The notes under the pieces were generated by a model that saw only the letters and a list, made by a program, of their open reading frames with translations, did not search any database and was not told where the DNA came from. Positions 17,309 to 23,530 of a stretch of 64,000 nt of DNA are shown here, piece after piece. Numbering within the stretch: the first letter of the stretch is position 1; the number at the start of each line of letters is the position of its first letter. The DNA is from an uncultured Latescibacterota bacterium (GTDB taxonomy: Bacteria; Latescibacterota; UBA2968): assembly GCA_951812755.1 (NCBI GenBank), contig OX638329.1, forward strand, positions 3,604,522-3,668,521, given 5' to 3'. Position numbers and translations under genes: made by a program.

Positions 17309-17668
17309 ATGTCCAAAATCAACTTTTACACCTGGAACAGATGAAGCACCTGCCGCAAGGTGAAAGCGTGGCTTTCACGAGAAGGCGTGAATTTTGAGGA
17401 GAGGGATTTCTTCAAGGATGAGTTCTCTGAGAAAGAACTCAGGGAATTGCTCGGCGGCACCCCGCCCTTCGACATATTCTCGTGGCGGAGTCCTTCGGCG
17501 CGAACGCTAAAACTCGACCGGGAGAAAGTATCGGCAGATGAACTGATTCGCCTCATGGTTGAACAGCCCCGGCTGATACGCCGACCACTAATACACACCG
17601 GCGACCGGCTATTCGCAGGAACGGACAAAGAGGCGATGGCAGAAGCATTTCCCGGCTACAATCTGTGA
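17309..17668 (+). CDS. ArsC/Spx-family selenoprotein candidate (UGA at the redox Cys)
   Basis: From ATG 17309 the frame reads MSKINFYTWNR, an in-frame TGA (17342-17344), then STCRKVKAWLSREG and on to 17668, 119 residues, the normal size of YffB/Spx/ArsC-like thioredoxin-fold proteins. Relatives have Cys-x-x-Cys where this gene has TGA-S-T-C, so reading UGA as selenocysteine gives a U-x-x-C active site. Downstream conserved residues (FFKDEFSEKEL, RPLI, LFAGTDKE) are intact, with no other damage. A 7-bp hairpin begins 15 bases after the TGA. TGA is an ordinary stop elsewhere in the window (mntR). Arsenate or disulfide reduction is inferred. If no Sec machinery exists, the alternative is a pseudogene or a GTG start at 17360 lacking the active site. 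Confidence 0.75.
17360..17378 (+). promoter_or_regulatory. Candidate bacterial SECIS hairpin
   Basis: GTGAAAG (17360-17366) and CTTTCAC (17372-17378) are perfect arms around the loop CGTGG. The loop starts 22 bases after the TGA and has G as its second base, in line with the general bacterial SECIS model (apical loop roughly 16-37 bases from UGA, G among its first two bases). A competing 5-bp hairpin (CACCT/AGGTG) precedes it. Confidence 0.6.
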
Positions 17669-17674
17669 TCAAAC

Positions 17675-17705
17675 AAAAAAGCCAGACAAAATATCTGGCT
17701 TTTTT
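17675..17705. terminator. Intrinsic terminator between convergent genes
   Basis: AAAAAAGCCAGA (17675-17686) pairs with TCTGGCTTTTTT (17694-17705) across a 7-base loop. It can end both the selenoprotein transcript and the leftward oxidoreductase transcript. Confidence 0.85.
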
Positions 17706-17738
17706 TCACACTTCATACTTCACACTTCATACCTCATC

Positions 17739-18797
17739 CTACCCCACCTTAACCTCCCGCCCCGTGCGCCCGGATTCAAATACCGCAGTAATAATTTCCA
17801 CGGCGTGGCGTGCGCTTTCAAGGCCAATCATAGGCTCGCGCTCTTCATTGATCGCCCCGATGAGGTCTTCGATGATCAATGTGTGCCCATCGGAACTGAC
17901 GGCCATTGGATCTGCTGAAATATTCTTCTGCTTGTCTTCCTGAGCACCGTAAAATCCCAGCATCTCCGCTTCTTCCGATGCCTCGTTTTCACCCTGAACC
18001 TTCCAGGAGATCAACTTTGAAGCATCTTTCATAATTGACCCATTCTCGCCGTAAATAGTCACCAGTTGCGGAAGCCCTGGATAGCAGCAAGTCGTCGTAT
18101 AAACCGTGCCAATCGCACCATTCTTAAATTTGAACAACGCCACAGTCTGATCTTCTGCCTCGATATCGTGTCCAAAAACGCCAAACATGCCCATCACAGA
18201 CTCGACACCGCCTGCGAGCCACTGAATCAAATCGACGGTATGCACGCCCTGATTCATCAGCGAGCCTCCCCCATCGAGATCCCACGTTCCCTTCCACGAT
18301 CCATGCGCACCCTGATAATAGCTATCCGCTCGATACCAGGGCAAATGGCCGTGAACGCCGATCAATTTGCCCAGCTTACCGCTATCAACAGCATCTTTAA
18401 TCCGCCTGTTTAAAGGTTCCAAACGCGCTTGAAAAATACATCCAACCTTCACGCCGGCATCCTTTACCGCACCAATCAGCTGATCAACGCGCTCAGGCGT
18501 AATATCCGCGGGCTTCTCAACGATCATGTGCTTGCCCGCATCTGCGGCCTGGATACCCAGTTCGGCGTGTTTTCCGGACTCAACGCAAACATTGACGATT
18601 TGGACCTCATCGTCCTGGAGCATCTCTTCATAACTCGTATAAGCTTTGCACCCATATTCCTCTGCCGTAGGTACCAAACGCTCCTCATCCACATCGCACA
18701 CGGCCACCAACTTTGCGCCATTTGCCCGTGTGACAGACCGACAGTGGTTCTTGCCCATACCCAGTCCAACAACGCCAAAACCCAGCTCTGCTGCCAT
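17739..18797 (-). CDS. Gfo/Idh/MocA family oxidoreductase
   Basis: About 352 residues. The Rossmann start GFGVVGLGMGKNHCRS (GxGxxG) and VEKP at the end of the nucleotide-binding domain (MIVEKPADITPE) mark the NAD(P)-dependent dehydrogenase family acting on sugars, inositols or biliverdin-like substrates; the C-terminal domain includes GGGSLMNQGVHTVDLIQW with the usual catalytic His region. ATG 18795-18797 is chosen over the TTG 12 bases upstream because GGAGGG lies between them. Stand-alone gene; substrate unknown. Confidence 0.88.
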   Translation of the reverse strand: MAAELGFGVVGLGMGKNHCRSVTRANGAKLVAVCDVDEERLVPTAEEYGCKAYTSYEEMLQDDEVQIVNVCVESGKHAELGIQAADAGKHMIVEKPADITPERVDQLIGAVKDAGVKVGCIFQARLEPLNRRIKDAVDSGKLGKLIGVHGHLPWYRADSYYQGAHGSWKGTWDLDGGGSLMNQGVHTVDLIQWLAGGVESVMGMFGVFGHDIEAEDQTVALFKFKNGAIGTVYTTTCCYPGLPQLVTIYGENGSIMKDASKLISWKVQGENEASEEAEMLGFYGAQEDKQKNISADPMAVSSDGHTLIIEDLIGAINEEREPMIGLESARHAVEIITAVFESGRTGREVKVG

Positions 18798-18897
18798 AAC
18801 ACCCTCCAATCGGAAATGTAAAGATCAATCTATAAAACGCGGCTCAATTTAATGAGACACCCTTCGGCGAGCAAGCAAAATTATTACGGGAAAGACC

Positions 18898-18925
18898 TTG
18901 ACATTTGACGAGAACAGACTATACA
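18898..18925 (+). promoter_or_regulatory. Candidate promoter of the SRAP gene
   Basis: TTGACA (18898-18903), 16-base spacer, TATACA (18920-18925). The next plus-strand gene starts about 178 bases further on, leaving a long leader. No LexA-type box is evident. Confidence 0.5.
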
Positions 18926-18956
18926 TAAATAAGCGGTCAACAGTCAGCTAAAAACC

Positions 18957-19040
18957 TCCTGGATCGCGGCTTTAAACATGCCGCGATGACAATCGCTATT
19001 CCTGTCGTCACCCCTGTATGCTTGAAGCAGGCGTCCAGGA
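18957..19040. repeat. REP/MITE-like palindromic element
   Basis: The ends TCCTGGA (18957-18963) and TCCAGGA (19034-19040) are inverted repeats. Inside, ATCGCGGC and GCCGCGAT (18963-18987) form an 8-bp hairpin and GATGACA pairs imperfectly with TGTCGTC. Such CCTGGA...TCCAGG elements are typically dispersed in intergenic DNA; only one copy is seen here. Confidence 0.55.
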
Positions 19041-19102
19041 TGAGTAGGGATCTAAAAGCTGATCGCTAATTCCCGATATCTGCTTTCCAAAGGAACCCTA
19101 TC

Positions 19103-19792
19103 ATGTGCGGTCGATTTGTCTATGCTGCCCAATGCGATGAAAACCAACTCGCATTTCCACAAGTTATTTTCCCCAACGAGATACCATTGCGATACAACAT
19201 CGCGCCGGGCCAGGATATCACGGCAATTGCCAACAATGCCGAGCCGCGGGCAGACGCCTTCAAGTGGGGACTTATTCCATCGTGGGCAAAAGATCACAAA
19301 ATTGGCAACCGACTCATCAATGCGCGGGGAGAAACCCTTGCGGAAAAACCCTCATTTCGCACGGCTTTTAAAAGACGAAGATGTCTAATTCCCACAACGG
19401 GATTTTACGAATGGCAAAGCAATTTCGACAGCAGAACTAAAACCCCCATGTACATCGCGCTCAAATCCGGCACCCCCTTTGCCTTTGCTGGCCTTTGGGA
19501 ATTGTGGCATTCACCCGAAGGAGAAAGCATCCAATCCTGCACCATTATCACAACCGAACCCAACGACCTCATGGCACCGATTCACAATCGCATGCCCGTT
19601 ATTTTACCGGCTAACGCGTATGACCGCTGGCTCGATCCAGCAGACCGAACAGACCTGCAAGACCTTCTCTTACCCTATTCCGCACAAGAAATGACCGCAT
19701 ATCCCGTTTCTACCCTTGTCAACAGTCCGATGAATGACACGCCAGACTGTCTGAAACCCGTACAACCGCCCGAACAGGGCGCATTGTTTTAA
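19103..19792 (+). CDS. SRAP (HMCES/YedK) family abasic-site processing protein
   Basis: A 229-residue protein starting MCGRF; Cys2 becomes the catalytic N-terminal residue that crosslinks to abasic sites in single-stranded DNA. The other family motifs are present: RYNIAPGQ, WGLIPSWA, RLINARGETL, CLIPTTGFYEWQ (active-site Glu) and IHNRMPVIL (active-site His). AAAGGA lies upstream of the ATG. The family protects replicating DNA at abasic sites and is often SOS-linked, though no LexA site was seen. Confidence 0.95.
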   Translation: MCGRFVYAAQCDENQLAFPQVIFPNEIPLRYNIAPGQDITAIANNAEPRADAFKWGLIPSWAKDHKIGNRLINARGETLAEKPSFRTAFKRRRCLIPTTGFYEWQSNFDSRTKTPMYIALKSGTPFAFAGLWELWHSPEGESIQSCTIITTEPNDLMAPIHNRMPVILPANAYDRWLDPADRTDLQDLLLPYSAQEMTAYPVSTLVNSPMNDTPDCLKPVQPPEQGALF

Positions 19793-19818
19793 TCCCACCC
19801 CTTCGGAGTAAAAACACA

Positions 19819-20577
19819 ATGACCATTGTCGATACACACTGCCACATTGGACTTTACAAATACGAACCCCTGGAATCCCTTCTTTACCACATGAACACAT
19901 CCGGTGTAGATCGAGCCGTCTTCATCCAATACGCGGGGAACTCGGATAACCATTATATGCTCGACAGCATGGCGGCACATCCGGGGAAATTTCAAGCGGC
20001 CATGATCGTTGCCCCAACAGACGATGGCACAGCCATGCGACAATGGGCAAAACAGGGCATTGTCGGCATTCGCCTTCCTGCAAACAGCCGCGCTGATTGC
20101 GCCGATCCCCTCGCGCAGTGGCGCACGGCCGCCGAACTCGGTCTCGTCGTCAGTGCGCCGAGCAACCCCCAAAGTCTTCTAAGCGATGAATTTGCAGAAG
20201 TACTCAGCGAATTCCCAAATCTGTCCATTGTGATCGAACACCTCGCGGGCATCGGCGAGGGCCAACAGCCCCCTTATGACACATTCAAAAAAATTCTCGA
20301 ACTCGCCGAACAGCCCAATCTATCCATCAAACTCCCCGGATTCGGTGAAATCTGCCCCGTTCCCTTGCCCTTTGATCCCATTCCCCCGCTCGCCGACATG
20401 GCCATCGAAGCCTTTGGTCCCCAAAGGGTCATGTGGGGAAGCGATTATCCCCCCGTGAGCCGGCGCGAAGGCTATGACAACAGCCTCAAAGTCCCGATGC
20501 ATTACCTATCTGGCCTCAGTGCGGAGGACAGAGAATGGATATTCGGGAAAACCGCTCTGAAAATCTGGCGGTTCTAA
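19819..20577 (+). CDS. Amidohydrolase-family metal-dependent hydrolase
   Basis: A 252-residue TIM-barrel protein of the amidohydrolase-2 type. The metal-binding HxH occurs in IVDTHCHIG near residue 7, IEHLAG carries a further His, and MWGSDYPP contains the late Asp. Relatives include 2-pyrone-4,6-dicarboxylate lactonase and L-fucono/rhamnono-lactonase-like enzymes, so lactone hydrolysis in sugar-acid or aromatic catabolism is plausible but unproven. It follows the SRAP gene by 26 bp on the same strand. Confidence 0.82.
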   Translation: MTIVDTHCHIGLYKYEPLESLLYHMNTSGVDRAVFIQYAGNSDNHYMLDSMAAHPGKFQAAMIVAPTDDGTAMRQWAKQGIVGIRLPANSRADCADPLAQWRTAAELGLVVSAPSNPQSLLSDEFAEVLSEFPNLSIVIEHLAGIGEGQQPPYDTFKKILELAEQPNLSIKLPGFGEICPVPLPFDPIPPLADMAIEAFGPQRVMWGSDYPPVSRREGYDNSLKVPMHYLSGLSAEDREWIFGKTALKIWRF

Positions 20578-20603
20578 TCTCTACCTATAGCAAAGTATGT
20601 AAA

Positions 20604-20632
20604 TTGCATCTGAGCGCGAACTTACGTATATT
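20604..20632 (+). promoter_or_regulatory. Candidate brnTA promoter
   Basis: TTGCAT (20604-20609), 17-base spacer, TATATT (20627-20632). The brnT ATG begins six bases after the -10, so the transcript would start at or next to the initiation codon. Confidence 0.5.
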
Positions 20633-20638
20633 TGTACA

Positions 20639-20923
20639 ATGGAATTTGAATGGGATTCGTCAAAAAATGTCTCCAATATTGAGAAACACGGAATCAGCTT
20701 TTTACGGGCAGCCAGGGTTTTTGATGGTCCAATATTGAAATTCCTTGATGATCGAAAAGATTACGGGGAAACTCGGTATGTGGCGATCGGTATTGTCGAA
20801 GGCTTAGAGTACTATGTCGTTTACACCATTCGAGAAAATCGCTATCGAATCATTTCTTGCAGAAGGGCAAATCGAGATGAAAGAAGAAAATATCGTGAGA
20901 TATACCCGGGATCATCTTCCTGA
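20639..20923 (+). CDS. brnT: BrnT-type toxin
   Basis: A 94-residue RelE-fold ribonuclease toxin. FEWDSSKNVSNIEKHGISF, ARVFDGP, DDRKDYGETRYVAIG and the end IISCRRANRDERRKY are the conserved BrnT motifs. It overlaps the antitoxin gene by 47 bp. No ribosome-binding sequence is visible before the ATG, in keeping with a leaderless transcript. Confidence 0.94.
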   Translation: MEFEWDSSKNVSNIEKHGISFLRAARVFDGPILKFLDDRKDYGETRYVAIGIVEGLEYYVVYTIRENRYRIISCRRANRDERRKYREIYPGSSS

Positions 20924-21164
20924 AGATACCGAATCAGATATGGCGCGGGTTGAATCAATGACCGAGGCGGATATTGATGAGGCTGCCCGCTCTGATCCGG
21001 ATGCTCAACCGACAGATGACAAATTTTTATCCAGAGCGCAAATCGTGCTCTCCATCCCTCTGGATCAGGACACTTTTAAGTGGTATCAGAGTCGAGGGAA
21101 AAACATCGAAACGACTGTCCAATCTGTACTCCAGGAGTACAAAAAGATACATCAAGTTTCTTGA
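20877..21164 (+). CDS. brnA: BrnA-type antitoxin
   Basis: A 95-residue protein with an acidic N-terminal half (SMTEADIDEAARSDPDAQPT) and a C-terminal ribbon-helix-helix-like segment (QIVLSIPLDQDTFKWYQSRG), the usual BrnA plan. It would bind BrnT and repress the operon. The ATG at 20877 lies inside the end of brnT in another frame, so translation is probably coupled. A strong terminator follows. Confidence 0.92.
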   Translation: MKEENIVRYTRDHLPEDTESDMARVESMTEADIDEAARSDPDAQPTDDKFLSRAQIVLSIPLDQDTFKWYQSRGKNIETTVQSVLQEYKKIHQVS

Positions 21165-21191
21165 TCTGCAATTAAGGCAGAGCTAAAAATA

Positions 21192-21224
21192 AAAAAGCGT
21201 CGGCTAACATCACCGACGCTTTTT
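21192..21224. terminator. Intrinsic terminator between brnA and cytochrome gene
   Basis: AAAAAGCGTCGG (21192-21203) pairs perfectly with CCGACGCTTTTT (21213-21224) over a 9-base loop; usable in both directions between convergent genes. Confidence 0.9.
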
Positions 21225-21246
21225 TATTTATTTTAATTTTTTTGAC

Positions 21247-21690
21247 TCACTCTTCATACTCTGGAAATGCGGGAGCCAGCATAAACGCGCAATCTTCGTG
21301 GCATTTGCCGCAATAAGGCACCATGGCCCGGAATTTCTTATTCGCCTCCTTGACATTTCCCCCCTTAGCAGCCGATGCAATCCCCAGAGCCAATGTTTGA
21401 GATGCCTGGTTGTAAATCGTGTATTTCTCTTCGTGTTCTGGTGGATAGAGATCGATCACTGCTTTCAACGCATCCTGAATTTTCTCGGCATCATCGGCAA
21501 CCCCATCAACTGTCTCGTTTTTCAGCGCGACCATAATACGGTCTGTACTCAGCTTAATCTCGCGCATTTTCGCACGTCTTACAGGCAGTTTATTGTCCGA
21601 CTGTTCGCTGCCCCCACCACAGCCAGCGATACCAGCCATCACAACCCCCAAAATTACCGAACCCAAAGCCATAAACCTCAAATAGCGCAT
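21247..21690 (-). CDS. Lipid-anchored cytochrome c'-like protein (class II)
   Basis: A 147-residue lipoprotein (lipobox IAGC, Cys24) with a helical body and a single haem-c site CGKCH at 127-131 near the C-terminus, as in class II cytochromes (cytochrome c'/c556), which are four-helix bundles with the haem at the last helix. The CGKCHEDCAFML end has an extra Cys. It probably carries electrons or binds ligand gases at the outer face of a membrane. The GAF sensor gene lies 68 bp upstream on the same strand. Confidence 0.8.
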   Translation of the reverse strand: MRYLRFMALGSVILGVVMAGIAGCGGGSEQSDNKLPVRRAKMREIKLSTDRIMVALKNETVDGVADDAEKIQDALKAVIDLYPPEHEEKYTIYNQASQTLALGIASAAKGGNVKEANKKFRAMVPYCGKCHEDCAFMLAPAFPEYEE

Positions 21691-21758
21691 TGCTTCCTCC
21701 TCTTTCCTTTCTCATTTCACATCGCGGACCATGATAATAAACTTTTCTCAACACAAAA

Positions 21759-22766
21759 TCAAGTTTTTCCAGAGGGCTTATCTCCGCCCCCCAACACTTT
21801 TCTCAATCCCTCCTGAACCCGGCGATTTTGATTGTGCTGACGCACTCCTGCCTGAATCATAAACCGCGAAAGCCGATCCTTTTTGGCCCTCATCCAGCGA
21901 TTCAATGGTGGATAGGCATACATTAGAAAACCAGAAAGACAAATTGTCAACGTAACATAGGCAACGATATCGGTATAAATATACGCGTTGCTAGCACCCG
22001 CAAAACTAACCCCCGAATGCAACTCCAGCATAATTTTCCGAAAATCAGCAGATCGCACCATCACCAGAGAGGTAATAGACATTAGCGCCAACAAAATCAT
22101 GCCGACGAGCCCGGCCCAATAGTGTATCTTGCGATTGTACTTAAACACGGTATTGATAACCGTGCGGTCCTCCACCAGATGCTCAAATCCCGACAAGCGC
22201 TCCATTTGTGCTTCGAGCAACTCATTGCGGTGGGCCATCTCCTCGCGCCGCAACATCATATCGACCAACCCGCCGATTTGCGCGGCCACCTCGTGCAGAA
22301 AATCCTCATCATCTTTTGTAAAATAACCCGGATCATCTTGCTTGTTCAGGAGTTCCAGCACACCTATCACCTCTCCGCGTCTGTTGTGCAGCGGGAAGGC
22401 CAGCATGGTACGCGTTTCATACCCAAGCACATTGTGAAATAAAGGGTCTTTGGAGGTATCTAAGACATTTCGTACATCACCGCTCTTAAACACATGCCCT
22501 GCGATACCCCTATTGCTCGGGATTCGCACCTGCGTGTCTTTTTCGACCCCTGCACCAACATGCGTATAAAGCTCATCCGTCAGGCGATTGTGAAAAAAAA
22601 TCGAACACTGTTCTGCCTCCAAATACGTGGAGATCTCATGCGCAATACCACTGATCAACCGGCCCTGGTTTGACGTCGCATTCATCAACCGACTAATTGT
22701 CAACAGCGACTCCAAACGCTCCACGCGAGCGGTGAGGTCTTGAGAAATTTCGCTATCTTGTGCCAT
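21759..22766 (-). CDS. GAF-domain protein with two C-terminal membrane helices
   Basis: A 335-residue protein: an N-terminal helix, a GAF domain at about 30-170 (AEQCSIFFHNRLTDELY, IPSNRGIAGHVF, LAFPLHNRRGEVIGVLELLNK), a linker helix, then two membrane spans at about 210-235 and 255-280. The membrane part (KYNRKIHYWAGLVG ... LELHSG ... YVTLTICLSGFLMYAYPP) resembles PepSY-associated helices, with histidines that could bind haem. No output domain such as kinase, GGDEF or HTH is present. It may act with the cytochrome encoded downstream. Confidence 0.7.
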   Translation of the reverse strand: MAQDSEISQDLTARVERLESLLTISRLMNATSNQGRLISGIAHEISTYLEAEQCSIFFHNRLTDELYTHVGAGVEKDTQVRIPSNRGIAGHVFKSGDVRNVLDTSKDPLFHNVLGYETRTMLAFPLHNRRGEVIGVLELLNKQDDPGYFTKDDEDFLHEVAAQIGGLVDMMLRREEMAHRNELLEAQMERLSGFEHLVEDRTVINTVFKYNRKIHYWAGLVGMILLALMSITSLVMVRSADFRKIMLELHSGVSFAGASNAYIYTDIVAYVTLTICLSGFLMYAYPPLNRWMRAKKDRLSRFMIQAGVRQHNQNRRVQEGLRKVLGGGDKPSGKT

Positions 22767-22871
22767 GTACCAACCTTGAATACAAATCCATCGCCGATTT
22801 GAGGCTATTCTTCAATGCCTCCAATATACAAAACTATTTGACGAAATACAAACCTCCTCGCCTTTTAACAC

Positions 22872-23516
22872 TTATCTCACCAATTCTGCTGTACCCCACA
22901 AACTCGGATCATAAGACACGGGCAAAATCTCCTCTGCCGTCCAAACTTGCCGTCCCAAATTTTTATCGCGCAACAAATAAGTAAAACCGATCCGATTATT
23001 CTCATCGGGATCAAACCCGGTCATTGCAGCAGCGGGAATATGCGCTTCCAGACAATACCCTGTTTTGAGCATCTTAGAAGCCACCACTAAACGCTCGGGA
23101 TCGCACAACCTCGGATGCGCCCTCGCCCGTCGCAAACGAAACTGTCTTCCCCCTGCCCGGCCCTTTTTCCTGCCCGGCCAAAAACAAAAATGATGACAAT
23201 AGCGGCTTCCTCGCGGCACATTACGCACATCGCGCGTATCAATCCACACCTGAAGTCCGTCACCGCGCAATGGACGGCGGACATCGGGCGCACGCCCTCC
23301 AGCACCTTTTACATTAACCGCAAAAAACAATCCGGTATCGTGCCAGGCCATATACACATCGGCAAAGGGATTTTTGCCCTCAATCCCGGTCAAATCGGGC
23401 ACCAAATAAGTCGCCTCCCAGTCATTGAGCACGCCGTCAATAACCGGGGCATCTGCGCGGAACGCACAGGGAAAAGCCACCTGAAAAAACGCGCGTTTGG
23501 GAATACCAATATTCAT
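22872..23516 (-). CDS. CBM9-like carbohydrate-binding protein
   Basis: A 214-residue protein without clear signal peptide. VIDGVLNDWEATY, ADVYMAWHDTGLFFAVNVKG, GDGLQVWIDTRDVRNV and the C-terminal HIPAAAMTGFDPDENNRIGFTYL match family 9 carbohydrate-binding-like (DOMON-fold) domains found beside glycan-degrading enzymes. An Arg/Lys-rich stretch (PGRKKGRAGGRQFRLRRAR) interrupts the usual fold. Ligand unknown. It sits 14 bp after the subtilase gene, probably in one transcript. Confidence 0.65.
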   Translation of the reverse strand: MNIGIPKRAFFQVAFPCAFRADAPVIDGVLNDWEATYLVPDLTGIEGKNPFADVYMAWHDTGLFFAVNVKGAGGRAPDVRRPLRGDGLQVWIDTRDVRNVPRGSRYCHHFCFWPGRKKGRAGGRQFRLRRARAHPRLCDPERLVVASKMLKTGYCLEAHIPAAAMTGFDPDENNRIGFTYLLRDKNLGRQVWTAEEILPVSYDPSLWGTAELVR

Positions 23517-23530
23517 AACTACTCCCTGCC

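Larger units (their letters stand above)
18798..19102. other. Intergenic region: promoter plus palindromic repeat
   Basis: No gene is visible in this 305-bp gap between divergent genes. It holds a plus-strand promoter candidate (18898-18925) and a large palindromic repeat (18957-19040) that would lie in the leader of the SRAP gene. Confidence 0.6.

Noticed and set aside
17342-17344. Genome-wide reassignment of TGA
   Set aside because: Other genes in the window end normally at TGA (for example mntR, and the fusion gene at 56474-56476), so only local recoding is plausible.
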